Shown piece after piece: positions 16,328-28,568 of a stretch of 32,485 nt of DNA. The stretch spans positions 1 to 32,485 of the forward strand of contig WXFE01000088.1 of NCBI GenBank assembly GCA_009881065.1, in the 5' to 3' direction. Source of the DNA: Bacteroidales bacterium (lineage in GTDB: Bacteria > Bacteroidota > Bacteroidia > Bacteroidales > VadinHA17). The position numbers and the translations under genes were made by a program. The notes under the pieces were generated by a model. That model worked only from the letters and a program-made list of their open reading frames with translations, ran no database searches and was not told where the DNA came from. Position 1 is the stretch's first letter. Each line of letters begins with the position of its first letter.

Positions 16328-17407
16328 ATGAAAACAAAACTCATTATCATCACCGCCCTCCTTCTGGGCACCATGTCATTACAGGCCCAGAGGCAAATGG
16401 TCAACGTTCCCGAACTGCCGGGCTATGTGACCCTGAAATGCGACTTTCACATACACACTGTCTTCTCTGACGGAAACGTCTGGCCTACAAACCGTGTCAG
16501 CGAAGCATGGCGCGACGGCCTGGATGCCATTGCCATCACAGACCATATTGAATACCAGCCGCATAAACAATACATACCCACTGACCACAGCGCTGCATGG
16601 AAAATTGCCTCCGCAATGGCAGCTGACAATAACATCATACTCGTGATGGGCACGGAGATAACCCGCGGTATGCCTCCCGGCCACCTTAACGCGCTGTTTA
16701 TCACAGATCCGGACTTGCTGGCAACGGATGACTTCATGAAGGTCGTCGAAGCTGCAATGGCACAGGGTGCATTCATACACTGGAACCACCCGGGATGGAA
16801 GAGCCAGCAGCCTGATGGTATACCCCGCATGTATGATGTGCACAGGGAAATGATTGCAAAAGGGTGGCTGCACGGAATTGAGTATTTCAATGGCGGGGAG
16901 TACTACCCGCTGGTGATGGATATGTGCCGTGAAAACAAGCTGGCACTGATTGGAAACAGCGACACCCATGGTGTTATAAGCGAGGAATACACTGCTCCGC
17001 GATACTCCCACAGGCCCATGACACTGGTATTTGCAAAGGAACGTACTGCTGAGTCGCTTAAGGAAGCATTGTTCGCAGGAAGAACTGCAGTATGGTACGG
17101 CGACAACCTTGCAGCATTCGAGGAGATAGCTTTACCTCTCTTCAGATCGGTGATAACCGCCGGTGCACCTTATAAGGATGATGGCACCCGTATATGGTTT
17201 GAACTCTGCAACTCTTCAGATATTCCCATGAAACTCTCAGGAGGCCCCGAGGGAGCTCCGGCAATGCTTACCGTGCCTGCACGCAGTATGGTGATTGTCA
17301 GGGCTGACAGGAAATACCTCTCCCAGCCTCTCACCTACAATGTTGACAATATCATCACCGGCAGCGACAGTGTGCTGAAGGTGGAAATATCGCCGGCAAA
17401 GAAGTAA
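16328..17407 (+). CDS. Exported PHP-domain phosphoesterase (Sb-PDE-like)
   Basis: A 359-residue protein with a Sec signal (MKTKLIIITALLLGTMSLQA, cleavage after AQA likely) and a PHP domain from about residue 36 to 240. Metal-binding motifs are all present: DFHIHTVFSDG (H41, H43), ITDHIEY (D72, H73), MGTEITRG, HWNHPGW and NSDTHG. PHP domains hydrolyse phosphoesters with two or three divalent metals. Export to the periplasm suggests scavenging of phosphodiesters rather than DNA proofreading or histidinol phosphatase work. The length and layout resemble the Sb-PDE-type phosphodiesterases, but that finer assignment is uncertain. The C-terminal 100 residues look like a beta-rich accessory domain. 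It is downstream of, and possibly co-transcribed with, the POT transporter. Confidence 0.87.
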   Translation: MKTKLIIITALLLGTMSLQAQRQMVNVPELPGYVTLKCDFHIHTVFSDGNVWPTNRVSEAWRDGLDAIAITDHIEYQPHKQYIPTDHSAAWKIASAMAADNNIILVMGTEITRGMPPGHLNALFITDPDLLATDDFMKVVEAAMAQGAFIHWNHPGWKSQQPDGIPRMYDVHREMIAKGWLHGIEYFNGGEYYPLVMDMCRENKLALIGNSDTHGVISEEYTAPRYSHRPMTLVFAKERTAESLKEALFAGRTAVWYGDNLAAFEEIALPLFRSVITAGAPYKDDGTRIWFELCNSSDIPMKLSGGPEGAPAMLTVPARSMVIVRADRKYLSQPLTYNVDNIITGSDSVLKVEISPAKK

Positions 17408-17434
17408 GAAACCAGCTGGGTCTGACCGGTGACG

Positions 17435-21395
<3,961 letters not shown>

Positions 21396-21399
<4 letters not shown>

Positions 21400-23066
21400 A
21401 ATAATCCGCTAATCAATCCATTGTCGTCAATGTCAATCTTCTCTGCCGAGGGTACTGCCGGCAGACCCGGCATGCGCATGATAGACCCGGCTATCGGCAC
21501 AATGAATCCTGCTCCTGACGAGAGTTCCACCTTACGGATGCTGACGGTGAAGTCTCTCGGCCTGTTGCGCCTGGTCTGGTCATCTGAGAGCGATTTCTGG
21601 GTTTTGGCAATGCACACCGCAAGTTTGTCAAGTCCAAGCCCGGAAATCTTTTTGAGCTGTTCCTTTGCCTCCAGGGTGTATTCAACATTTCTTGCACCGT
21701 ACATCAGGGTGGCGATAGTCTCAATTTTCTTCTCCATCGGCCACGCATGGTCATACAACGGGGTGAAACAGTCAGTGCATGCTTCGGAGGCTTTGATGAC
21801 GGCGTTGGCAAGCTCAATGGCTCCCATCCCCCCGTCAGCCCAGGATGTGTTGACAGCAGCCGTGACATTGTGTTCTTCGCAGTATTCCTTCAGCAGCTCA
21901 ATCTCAGCATCCGTATCGGAACTGAAACGGTTGATTGCCACAACAGGCCTGAACCCGTAATAATGCATGTTCTCAACATGCTTGTCAAGGTTCTCGCAAC
22001 CTCTCTTCAGTGCCTCGAGGTTTTCATTGACAAGTTCCGGGACCCTGACCCCTCCGTGATACTTCAGAGCCCTTATGGTTGCAACTATCACAACCGCATT
22101 GGTTCTCAGCTTACCTGCCTGCGACTTGATGTTGAAGAATTTTTCAGCGCCCAGGTCACTGCCAAAGCCTGCCTCAGTAATCACATAGTCGCTGAGCGAA
22201 AGCCCCATCCTTGTTGCCAGTATTGAGTTGGTACCCTGGGCAATGTTTGCAAACGGACCGCCGTGAATAATGGCGGGAGTGCCTTCGAGTGTCTGGACCA
22301 GGTTGGGCTTCAGGGCATCCTTAAGGAGTGCGGCCATAGCACCCTGGGCACTGATATCACGTGCAAAAACCGGTTTGCCTGCGTATGTGTAACCGATGAA
22401 AATATTTCCAAGCCGCTCCTTGAGATCACTGATGCTCGTTGCCAGGCACAGAATTGCCATCACCTCGGAGGCAGCAGTAATATCAAATCCTGTCTCCCTG
22501 GGCACGCCCTGGGCCGTTCCGCCCAGACCAATCACCACGTCACGGAGAGCACGGTCATTCATATCCATGACCCTCTTCCAGGCAATGGTCCGGGGATCAA
22601 TGCCCAGATTGCCTTCCTTCGACTGTATGTTGTTGTCAATCATTGCAGAAAGAAGGTTGTGGGCTTTCTCCACGGCAGACAGATCACCGGTAAAATGGAG
22701 GTTTATGTCCTCCATGGGGATCACCTGTGAATACCCGCCACCGGCTGCCCCTCCCTTTATTCCGAAAACAGGTCCCAGAGAGGGTTCCCTCAGCACCACG
22801 GTGGCTCTCTTGCCCAGTCTGTTCAGACCCTGTGCCAGTCCGATTGAAGTGGTGGTCTTTCCTTCACCGGAAGGTGTGGGAGTAATTGCTGTCACAAGTA
22901 TGAGCTTTGCACGCGCCGCCTTTTTCTTGTCAATGAGGGTAAGCGGCAATTTGGCTTTGTACTTTCCGTATAACTCAAGGTCATCCTCCTTAAGTCCCAG
23001 CTGCTCTGCAACCTCGGCGACAGGCCTTATTGAGGCACTCTGAGCGATCTCGATATCTGTTTTCAT
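21396..23066 (-). CDS. fhs: Formate--tetrahydrofolate ligase
   Basis: A 556-residue cytoplasmic enzyme that makes 10-formyl-THF from formate, THF and ATP, feeding purine synthesis and the folate one-carbon pool. The ATP-binding loop TPTPSGEGKTTT is at residues 62-73. LREPSLGPVFGIKGGAAGGGYSQVIPMEDINLHFTGD (read in parts) and the TAQGVPRETGFDITAASEVMAI region are conserved family blocks; the C-terminal GFIVPIAGSIMRMPGLP is intact. The length is normal. Its last codons overlap the mobA-like start, so the two are almost surely one transcript. The 221-bp upstream gap to rsmF holds repeat copy B, whose near end is about 78 bp from the fhs ATG. Confidence 0.98.
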
Positions 23067-23143
23067 AAGGGAAATAATTATTGGGGCAAAATTAGGTTTT
23101 AATTCATTCTCACAAGAACAATTATCTGTTGTGATTTTTTAGT

Positions 23144-23271
23144 CAATGGTTCGGCATGTTTTTCAAATGATTGATCATAACTGCCTGGTTGTCAGATTTA
23201 TTTCCTTTCTTAAAAATTGCACTCCAATTAATTGATTATGTGTCTGTTGGCAAAAATTTACTGATCTGTTA
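23144..23271 (+). repeat. Dispersed intergenic repeat, copy B
   Basis: This is the closest relative of copy A (40 of the last 46 bases identical by hand alignment) and resembles copy C (37 of 46 in the same part). It fills most of the gap between the rsmF 3' end and the fhs start. On the minus strand it carries TAAATTTTTG at 23260-23251, one base longer than a -7 consensus. No long open frame. Confidence 0.8.
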
Positions 23272-23287
23272 CTTAGTTCAACATAAT

Positions 23288-24661
23288 TTATAAAATCTCC
23301 GTCATTACGGTTTCTCTTTCCATCCTGATCCGCCACAACCGGGGATAGCTGTTATTGACCCTGTTGCCAAGGTTCTTCACAAAACCCAGAGGCACATCAC
23401 GATAGGTCAGCAGAACTCTCCCCTCAGGCATCGCGGATCCGTTCAGCGCCTCCAGCCTCAGGAAAGCCAAAGCTTCCTCACGTGAGAGTGAGTGCCTCGT
23501 CCATGCTTCCTGCCTCTGCCTCGCTGACATTGAAAGGTCATGTGCCGGTATCAGCTCATTCTTTTTCAGTTCACCTATCATCGTTCCTGCCTTTATTACC
23601 GGCAGCCTTGCCTCAATGAATCCGAAAAGGCCGGCATCTGCCGCCAGTGCAATGATGCGGCCCTCATGCATAACCACCCTTTCACGGTCAAAGGCAGCAA
23701 GTGAGATGGTCTTTTCAAATGCCTCCGGCGAAGGCTTAACGGCGCTTTTTCTGCCATCAGGCGCCCGCTCGTCCTGAGCCGGTGTCACAGGCTTTCGGAT
23801 GGCAGCAATGAAAAAACCTTCTCCCCTGACTCTGCCGGGATAAAAACCGTAACCCTCTGTACCTCCATACCGCACCGGAACCACGGGACTGCCCGGAGGA
23901 AGGTTTATCATGACAGGTTCAGCGCCTGTACCCTTCCTTATCCATTCAACATTCTCCTCGTTTTCAGCAGGATTGAAGGTACAGGTTGAATAGATCAGGA
24001 TGCCTCCGGGTTTAAGGGCAGGCCATACCTCCATTATTATCCTCCTCTGACGTTCACAGCATAGATTCGCATTCTGCAATGACCATTCCCTTACAGCAAC
24101 GGGTGAACGGAACATCCCTTCGCCCGAACAGGGCGCATCAGCAACCACCACATCAAAGAAAGCGGGAAGTTGCGCGAAGCGCGAAGGATCAGCATTTGTC
24201 ACAATGACATTGCCTGTTCCCCACTTGGTAATGTTCTCCGCAAGAATGGCAGAACGTGACCTGATGACCTCATTCGCTACCAGCAGCCCGTCATCTCCGA
24301 GAATGGAGGCAAGATGGGTGCTCTTTCCGCCCGGGGCGCCGCAGAGATCAAGCACCCTGAGCCCCTCCTGCCCGGCAGTCACCTGACGGAACATCTCTCC
24401 TGTAAACATCCCTGACGACTCCTGCGGGTAATATACCCCTGCATGAAACAGCGGATCACTGGTATAGAGGGGCCTGCCGGGAAGATAAAATCCATCAGGC
24501 TCCCACTCCACCCTGTCATAGCCGCTTACCCTGTGAGGCCACTTGAACCTGTTGACCCGCACCGAGGCGGCCGACGGCCCGCAAAGAGCCTCAGCAAGAC
24601 CACTGGCATCAATATAGGCCTGCCTTTCAATCCGCTCAAGAAACTCCGGGGGCAACATCAT
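23288..24661 (-). CDS. RsmF-like 16S rRNA (cytosine-C5) methyltransferase of the NOL1/NOP2/sun family
   Basis: A 457-residue SAM-dependent RNA m5C methyltransferase. The N-terminal part (residues 1-90) binds RNA and has the VRVNRFKWP block. Then come motif I LDLCGAPGGKSTHLAS (about 114-129), VVADAPCSGEGMFR with the general-base cysteine, and LIYSTCTFNPAENEENV with the catalytic cysteine in TC. After a variable linker, a C-terminal PUA-like/RsmF region contains LPVIKAGTMIGELKK and the RVLLTYRDVPLGFVKNLGNRVNNSYP segment (in parts). This two-part layout fits RsmF/YebU-type enzymes rather than RsmB. ATG 24661 or the adjacent 24658 is the start, just after a -7-like box. Upstream is the repeat array, not a gene. 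Confidence 0.92.
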   Translation of the reverse strand: MMLPPEFLERIERQAYIDASGLAEALCGPSAASVRVNRFKWPHRVSGYDRVEWEPDGFYLPGRPLYTSDPLFHAGVYYPQESSGMFTGEMFRQVTAGQEGLRVLDLCGAPGGKSTHLASILGDDGLLVANEVIRSRSAILAENITKWGTGNVIVTNADPSRFAQLPAFFDVVVADAPCSGEGMFRSPVAVREWSLQNANLCCERQRRIIMEVWPALKPGGILIYSTCTFNPAENEENVEWIRKGTGAEPVMINLPPGSPVVPVRYGGTEGYGFYPGRVRGEGFFIAAIRKPVTPAQDERAPDGRKSAVKPSPEAFEKTISLAAFDRERVVMHEGRIIALAADAGLFGFIEARLPVIKAGTMIGELKKNELIPAHDLSMSARQRQEAWTRHSLSREEALAFLRLEALNGSAMPEGRVLLTYRDVPLGFVKNLGNRVNNSYPRLWRIRMERETVMTEIL

Positions 24662-24678
24662 TTTTTACTGTTTCCGGG

Positions 24679-24686
24679 CAAAGATA
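24679..24686 (-). promoter_or_regulatory. -7 box upstream of the rsmF-like gene
   Basis: TATCTTTG on the minus strand is an exact TAnnTTTG match, 17 bp before the ATG at 24661. A -33 box at the usual distance is not clear. Confidence 0.45.
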
Positions 24687-24740
24687 ACTATTGAAATCAA
24701 TCCTGCTAACTGATAAATCATCCATGCCGTTCACACTAAA

Positions 24741-24974
24741 AAATGCCGCCCCGGTGACCACTGAAAAGGAGTATTACATCAGGGTGCGTTCGGGACTTCT
24801 ACCCTATAGTTACCGCCCATACCGGGCGCACAAAAGAATGCCGCCCCGGCAACCCCTGAAAAGGAGTATTGCGTCAGGGTGCGTTCGGGACTTCCACCCT
24901 ATAGTTACCGCCCATACCGGGCGCACAAAAGAATGCCGCCCCGGCAACCCCTGAAAAGGAGTATTGCGTCAGGA
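24741..24974 (+). repeat. Tandem 95-bp repeat array, about 2.4 units
   Basis: ATGCCGCCCCGG recurs at 24743, 24838 and 24933, giving an exact 95-bp period. Units 1 and 2 are nearly identical (differences cluster in the first 40 bases and at one C/T), and unit 3 is cut after 41 bases. Each full unit contains GTGCGTTCGG and, 29 bases later, CCGGGCGCAC, which pair over 10 positions with two G-T pairs. A diverged copy of this central part is at 7236-7290. The plus strand is open through the array, but the frame looks like an accident of the repeats. Every unit starts with the same ATGCCG(C/T)CCCG as the terminator stem that follows at 24998. Confidence 0.9.
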
Positions 24975-24992
24975 AGCCTGGCCTGCACACGC

Positions 24993-25025
24993 AAAAAATG
25001 CCGTCCCGCTTACCCGGGACGGCAT
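24993..25025 (-). terminator. Strong intrinsic terminator
   Basis: An 11-bp perfect stem, ATGCCGTCCCG (24998-25008) and CGGGACGGCAT (25015-25025), with a 6-nt loop. On the minus strand it is followed at once by six T residues. It would stop transcription coming from the truncated cation-efflux gene and its upstream GH3 neighbour before the repeat array and rsmF. Confidence 0.85.
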
Positions 25026-25202
25026 GTAAAATAACCCCTAAAACCTAAACTGTCTGATAGGACGTGATTTGTCGAAACAAATCAGTATGTAGACGAAAGT
25101 GTAAGAAGTACACTATTTAGGTGTCAGTAAAAGTATGTTCGAACCATAGCGCACATCATGACATTTGTCATATTTAGTCCTATTTAACATTTTTTATAAC
25201 CC
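25026..25202. other. Gene-free stretch with three inverted repeats
   Basis: No gene seen. Three perfect inverted repeats lie in 106 bp: GATTTGT-CGAA-ACAAATC (25066-25083), AGTGTA-AGAAG-TACACT (25098-25114) and ATGACA-TT-TGTCAT (25158-25171). The last is a compact palindrome of the size of a dimeric regulator site. None is followed by a T-tract. Confidence 0.5.
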
Positions 25203-25520
25203 TCAGGCTATAAGCTCTCTGCCGGAGTCTCTCAGCAGTCTGAGTGACCACCTGATAATGACTGCTGAGCTGATGAGGGCTGCTATTGCATCTACATAGG
25301 GCAGCCCCCAAATCATTGCAGTGAGCAGTCCCACGATGGCTGCCACGCTGCTAATTGCGTCAGCCACCACGTGAAGGTATGCCGCCCTGATATTGTAGTC
25401 ACTCTCTTCATGGTCATGATGCAGCAGAAAGGCGCTGAGGATATTCACCCCGAGACCGATAAAGGCTATCATGATGGCCTCGCGGTACTCAATGATCGGC
25501 GGGTTTATGAGCCGGCATCT
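25203..25520 (-). pseudogene. Truncated cation diffusion facilitator (CDF) transporter remnant
   Basis: About 105 codons of a DmeF/CzcD-like zinc or divalent-metal efflux protein. RLINPPIIEYREAIM leads into a membrane helix (IAFIGLGVNILSAFLL), then the histidine-rich HHDHEESDYNIRAAY and the helix HVVADAISSVAAIVGLL with the HxxxD metal site. The segment ends in IIRWSLRLLRDSGRELIA. Intact proteins have about 300 residues: the first helices with the other half of the metal site are missing, and so is the cytoplasmic C-terminal domain. The match starts abruptly 24 bp from the GH3 stop codon. The ATG at 25472 could give an 89-residue product, but a working transporter is unlikely. The strong terminator lies downstream. 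Confidence 0.78.
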
Positions 25521-25544
25521 GGCTGATCACTTTCGCTGCCGAAG

Positions 25545-28175
25545 TTAATCCTTCACAACAACCTCTCTCCCTGTAAGCCTGAGTCTTGCGGTCATAACCT
25601 GAACATGATCCTCAGCACCCTGTACCATCGCTCCCGGCTGCCCGCCTCCCACGCTGACGGTAAACCATCCGGGTTCAATAACCCTTGTATCCCTATTGTT
25701 GAGCATTGAGAACTGCTCAGGCTTCAGGGTAAACTCAACCCTTCTGCTCTCACCCGGCTTCAGGGTTAGCCGGTCGAATCCTTCAAGCTGCCTGAGAGGT
25801 CTCGGAGTAGTGGCTTTCTCATCAGTCAGATAAAGCTGAACCACCTCGTCACCCGTCATTTCCCCGGTATTGGTGACGGTCACACTCACCTTTACCTCCG
25901 TGCCTGCTACGGCCTTTGCCGGCACCACGAGGTCTGAATAGGCAAAGGTGGTATAACTCAATCCGTACCCGAAAGGATAAAGGGGTGTTCCCCTGAAATA
26001 CCTGTAAGTGCGGTTGTCCATATCATAGTCCTCAAAAGGAGGCAGCTGGTCAACCGATCTGTAGTAGGTGACAGGCAGCCGTCCTGCCGGATTGTAATCA
26101 CCGAAGAGGACATCAGCTATCGCGTTGCCACCCTCCTCCCCGGGGTAACCTGCCAGCAACACGGCTGCGGCTTTCTCATGGGCCTGCAGGGAAGCAACGG
26201 GACTGCCATTCATCAGCACCACCACAACCGGCTTCCCGGTGGCGAGCAGCGCTGCCAGCAGCTCTTCCTGGATGGCAGGCAGGCCGAGAGTGGTTCTGTC
26301 TCCTCCTTCGAAACCCTCAAGTTTCAGTCTCTGTTCCTCCCCCTCGAGACGGGGCGAGAGACCGAGTGCAACAATTACCGCATCAGCCCTTGAAGCTGCC
26401 TCCACCGCTCTGGCTTTCATGTCATCCTTTGGAATGCTCCAGAGAAGTTTCATATCGGCGTCACCGCCCTGGTTGCGGTATAGCACCTCAACCCTGTACT
26501 TTTCTCCCGCCCTGAAATCAACCGGCACTCCCCGTATGTTGGCATGATGGTCACTGTAGAATGAATAGAGGGTGTCACCTTCGAAGATTATTGTATAGCG
26601 CGATGAACCCCATGTTCCAAGATAATATGTGCCCGTCACCGGTGGAACCAGATCGGCAACCCAGTGAATGCCGAAGTCGTTTACCGGCATTAGCGGATGA
26701 GGTGAATCATTGTCCCAGTAAAAGTCAATCATGTCATCGGTACGGGTGAAGAGAGGCTCACCCTTCATTTCACGTGACGTGTAGTAAGCGCCCAGCACTC
26801 CCTGCGCCCCGTCAGGCGTACGCAGATATCTTGATGGTATTGGTTCCAGGTTATGCATCCCGGGCGCGAGGTCACTCCCCCCGGCATAAAGAATCTCAGT
26901 CTCAGGCCTTAGTTTGGCCTCTATCCCCTCAAGCAGGCTTACCGGGTTCTTTGGAATGCCGTTGTAATTCCCCACGAGTACCTCATGGCTGGCAGCGTTG
27001 GGACCGATTACGGCCACCGTGCGGATATCCCTGCTCAGGGGAAGGGTGCCGTTGCTGTTCTTCAGAAGGACTATCGATTCCCGGGCTGCCTTCCTGGCAA
27101 GCGACCGGTTGTAGTCTGAGCAGTTTGCCTGATATGGTATCTGCGCATAATCAACGATACTGTCAGGATCGAACATCCCGAGCCTGAACCTGGCCAGCAT
27201 CACTCTTCGTACCGAACGGTCAATATCCTCTTCCGTTATCAGTCCCCTCTTCAGTGCTTCCGTCAGGTGGCGGTAGTCTACCCCGCACTCGAGGTCAGTT
27301 CCCGCTTTCAGCGCCATTGCAGCCGCTTCAGCCGGGCCCGCGGCATACCCCTGGAAATTGTAAAAATCAGATACCGCCCAGCAGTCTGAGACTATGTAAC
27401 CGTCAAAACCCCATTCATTTCGCAGAATGCCGTAAAGCTCATCATTTGCACATGCCGGGTGATCTCTGAACTGGTTGTAGGCGCCCATTATTGAGTAGAC
27501 CTTTCCCTCTTTGACCAGTGTCCGAAACGCAGGCAGATAGCTCTCGCGGAGGTCACGCTCACTGATCACCGCATTGAACTCATGCCTGACCGGCTCCGGG
27601 CCCGAATGAACCGCATAATGCTTGGCGGTTGCAATGGTTTTAAAATACTTCGGATCAGATCCCTGCATCCCCTGCACAAACCGTAATCCCAGCCTCCCGG
27701 TAAGGTACGGGTCCTCACCGTAAGTCTCCTGGCCCCTCCCCCAGCGGGGGTCACGGAAAAGATTGATGTTCGGAGACCAGAAGGTCAGCCCGTGATATAT
27801 GCCGCGGTCACCTCTTCTCACAAACTCGTGGTGCTTTGCCCTTGCCTCATCCGAGATGGCATTGGCCACATCAAGCATCAGCTCTTCATTCCAACTGTTC
27901 GCAAAAGTAATCGACTGCGGAAAGACAGTAGCGTGACCCGCTCTGGCAACCCCGTGAAGTGCCTCATTCCACCAGTTGTATTCCGGAATGCCCAGGCGGG
28001 GAATTGCAGGAGCAGTATAAAGAAGCTGCGAGGCTTTCTCCTCAGTGGTCATCCGGGAGACAAGGTCATCAACCCGTTTTTCAAATGAAAGTCCCGTATC
28101 AAGAAACGGATATTGCTGGGCGCTGACTGACACTAACAGCAAAGCTGCAAACAGAAGGGCGGTGGCTCTTTTCAT
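25545..28175 (-). CDS. Glycoside hydrolase family 3 beta-xylosidase/beta-glucosidase with PA14 domain
   Basis: An 876-residue exported enzyme (signal MKRATALLFAALLLVSVSA) that cuts single sugars from the non-reducing end of beta-linked glycans. The N-terminal GH3 barrel (about 25-330) has the NWWNEALHGVA block typical of the xylosidase-like branch, KH at 185-186 and the nucleophile D264 in GYIVSDCWAV. The second GH3 domain (about 360-720) carries an inserted PA14 carbohydrate-binding domain (about 455-583). A fibronectin-like domain closes the protein (about 770-850). ATG 28175 is chosen, since the longer frame adds 43 residues that hide the signal peptide. Divergent from the DUF5695 gene. 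A choice between xylose, arabinose and glucose cannot be made from sequence alone. Confidence 0.95.
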   Translation of the reverse strand: MKRATALLFAALLLVSVSAQQYPFLDTGLSFEKRVDDLVSRMTTEEKASQLLYTAPAIPRLGIPEYNWWNEALHGVARAGHATVFPQSITFANSWNEELMLDVANAISDEARAKHHEFVRRGDRGIYHGLTFWSPNINLFRDPRWGRGQETYGEDPYLTGRLGLRFVQGMQGSDPKYFKTIATAKHYAVHSGPEPVRHEFNAVISERDLRESYLPAFRTLVKEGKVYSIMGAYNQFRDHPACANDELYGILRNEWGFDGYIVSDCWAVSDFYNFQGYAAGPAEAAAMALKAGTDLECGVDYRHLTEALKRGLITEEDIDRSVRRVMLARFRLGMFDPDSIVDYAQIPYQANCSDYNRSLARKAARESIVLLKNSNGTLPLSRDIRTVAVIGPNAASHEVLVGNYNGIPKNPVSLLEGIEAKLRPETEILYAGGSDLAPGMHNLEPIPSRYLRTPDGAQGVLGAYYTSREMKGEPLFTRTDDMIDFYWDNDSPHPLMPVNDFGIHWVADLVPPVTGTYYLGTWGSSRYTIIFEGDTLYSFYSDHHANIRGVPVDFRAGEKYRVEVLYRNQGGDADMKLLWSIPKDDMKARAVEAASRADAVIVALGLSPRLEGEEQRLKLEGFEGGDRTTLGLPAIQEELLAALLATGKPVVVVLMNGSPVASLQAHEKAAAVLLAGYPGEEGGNAIADVLFGDYNPAGRLPVTYYRSVDQLPPFEDYDMDNRTYRYFRGTPLYPFGYGLSYTTFAYSDLVVPAKAVAGTEVKVSVTVTNTGEMTGDEVVQLYLTDEKATTPRPLRQLEGFDRLTLKPGESRRVEFTLKPEQFSMLNNRDTRVIEPGWFTVSVGGGQPGAMVQGAEDHVQVMTARLRLTGREVVVKD

Positions 28176-28260
28176 TCTTTGGATTTTTTTAATGCTGATA
28201 AATATACCACTAATTGCACTTATTCTGCTTCCCCGCCTACACTTGCGTGCGAAATTCACG

Positions 28261-28320
28261 CAATGACTTCCACATATAAACTGAGGGCAATGACCACCAG
28301 CCATAAACTGAGGGCAATTA
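28261..28320 (+). repeat. 27-bp tandem repeat, 2.2 units
   Basis: CAATGAC-TTCCACAT-ATAAACTGAGGG (28261-28287) is repeated as CAATGAC-CACCAGCC-ATAAACTGAGGG (28288-28314), and CAAT starts a third unit. The middle eight bases vary while the ends are constant. Confidence 0.7.
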
Positions 28321-28344
28321 AAGCTGTCGTTCTATCAGAAATAA

Positions 28345-28474
28345 CAATTCGGAGGATTATTTAAATGATTGTTCTTAATTACCTGATTATCTATGATATT
28401 CATCTTTGCCGCGGAGCAATCTGATTAATTGATTATAAGCCTGGCAGCAAAAATTTACCGAACTGTTATCAGAC
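28345..28474 (+). repeat. Dispersed intergenic repeat, copy C
   Basis: This is the most diverged copy. It shares AAATGATTG, AATTACCTGATTAT (also in A), ATTAATTGATTAT and GCAAAAATTTAC (also in B), in order and within two bases of the same spacing. It lies upstream of the DUF5695 gene, ending 94 bp before its ATG. On the minus strand it carries TAAATTTTTG at 28457-28448, as copy B does. Confidence 0.75.
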
Positions 28475-28568
28475 ATAATCCATTGAGTTAATAAAAAGTG
28501 TATATTTAACACTTCAAGCATATAATCAGGCTCCGGGAGCCGACAATTGAGATAAAAAACCTGACGAA

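Larger units (their letters stand above)
28176..28568. other. Divergent intergenic region between the GH3 and DUF5695 genes
   Basis: About 390 bp without a gene. It contains a 27-bp tandem repeat (28261-28320), repeat copy C (28345-28474) and a small inverted repeat AAGTGT-ATATTTA-ACACTT (28496-28514). That inverted repeat encloses a -7-like TATATTTA (28501-28508) about 60 bp before the DUF5695 ATG. On the minus strand a similar TATATTTA lies near 28200 before the GH3 gene. Both boxes miss the final G. Confidence 0.5.

Noticed and set aside
23067..23287. THF riboswitch or other metabolite aptamer before fhs
   Set aside because: The conserved part of this gap is the dispersed repeat, which also occurs before unrelated genes. 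No known folate aptamer core was recognised.
24691..24954. Open reading frame of 87 codons across the 95-bp repeats
   Set aside because: Its repeated peptide simply follows the DNA repeat. It has no start context or recognisable domain, and the unit length of 95 is not a multiple of three, so the frame changes between units.
24741..24974. Possible CRISPR array
   Set aside because: The units are contiguous 95-bp copies with no unique spacers between short repeats, and no cas gene is near.
24741..24974. Possible integron attC sites
   Set aside because: The stem arms resemble attC folding in outline only. The 3' GTTRRRY and 5' RYYYAAC core sites are not found at the arm ends, and no integrase or cassette genes are seen.
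28179..28364. Small protein of nine-residue repeats before repeat copy C
   Set aside because: The peptide repeat comes from the 27-bp DNA repeat; there is no signal, domain or start support.
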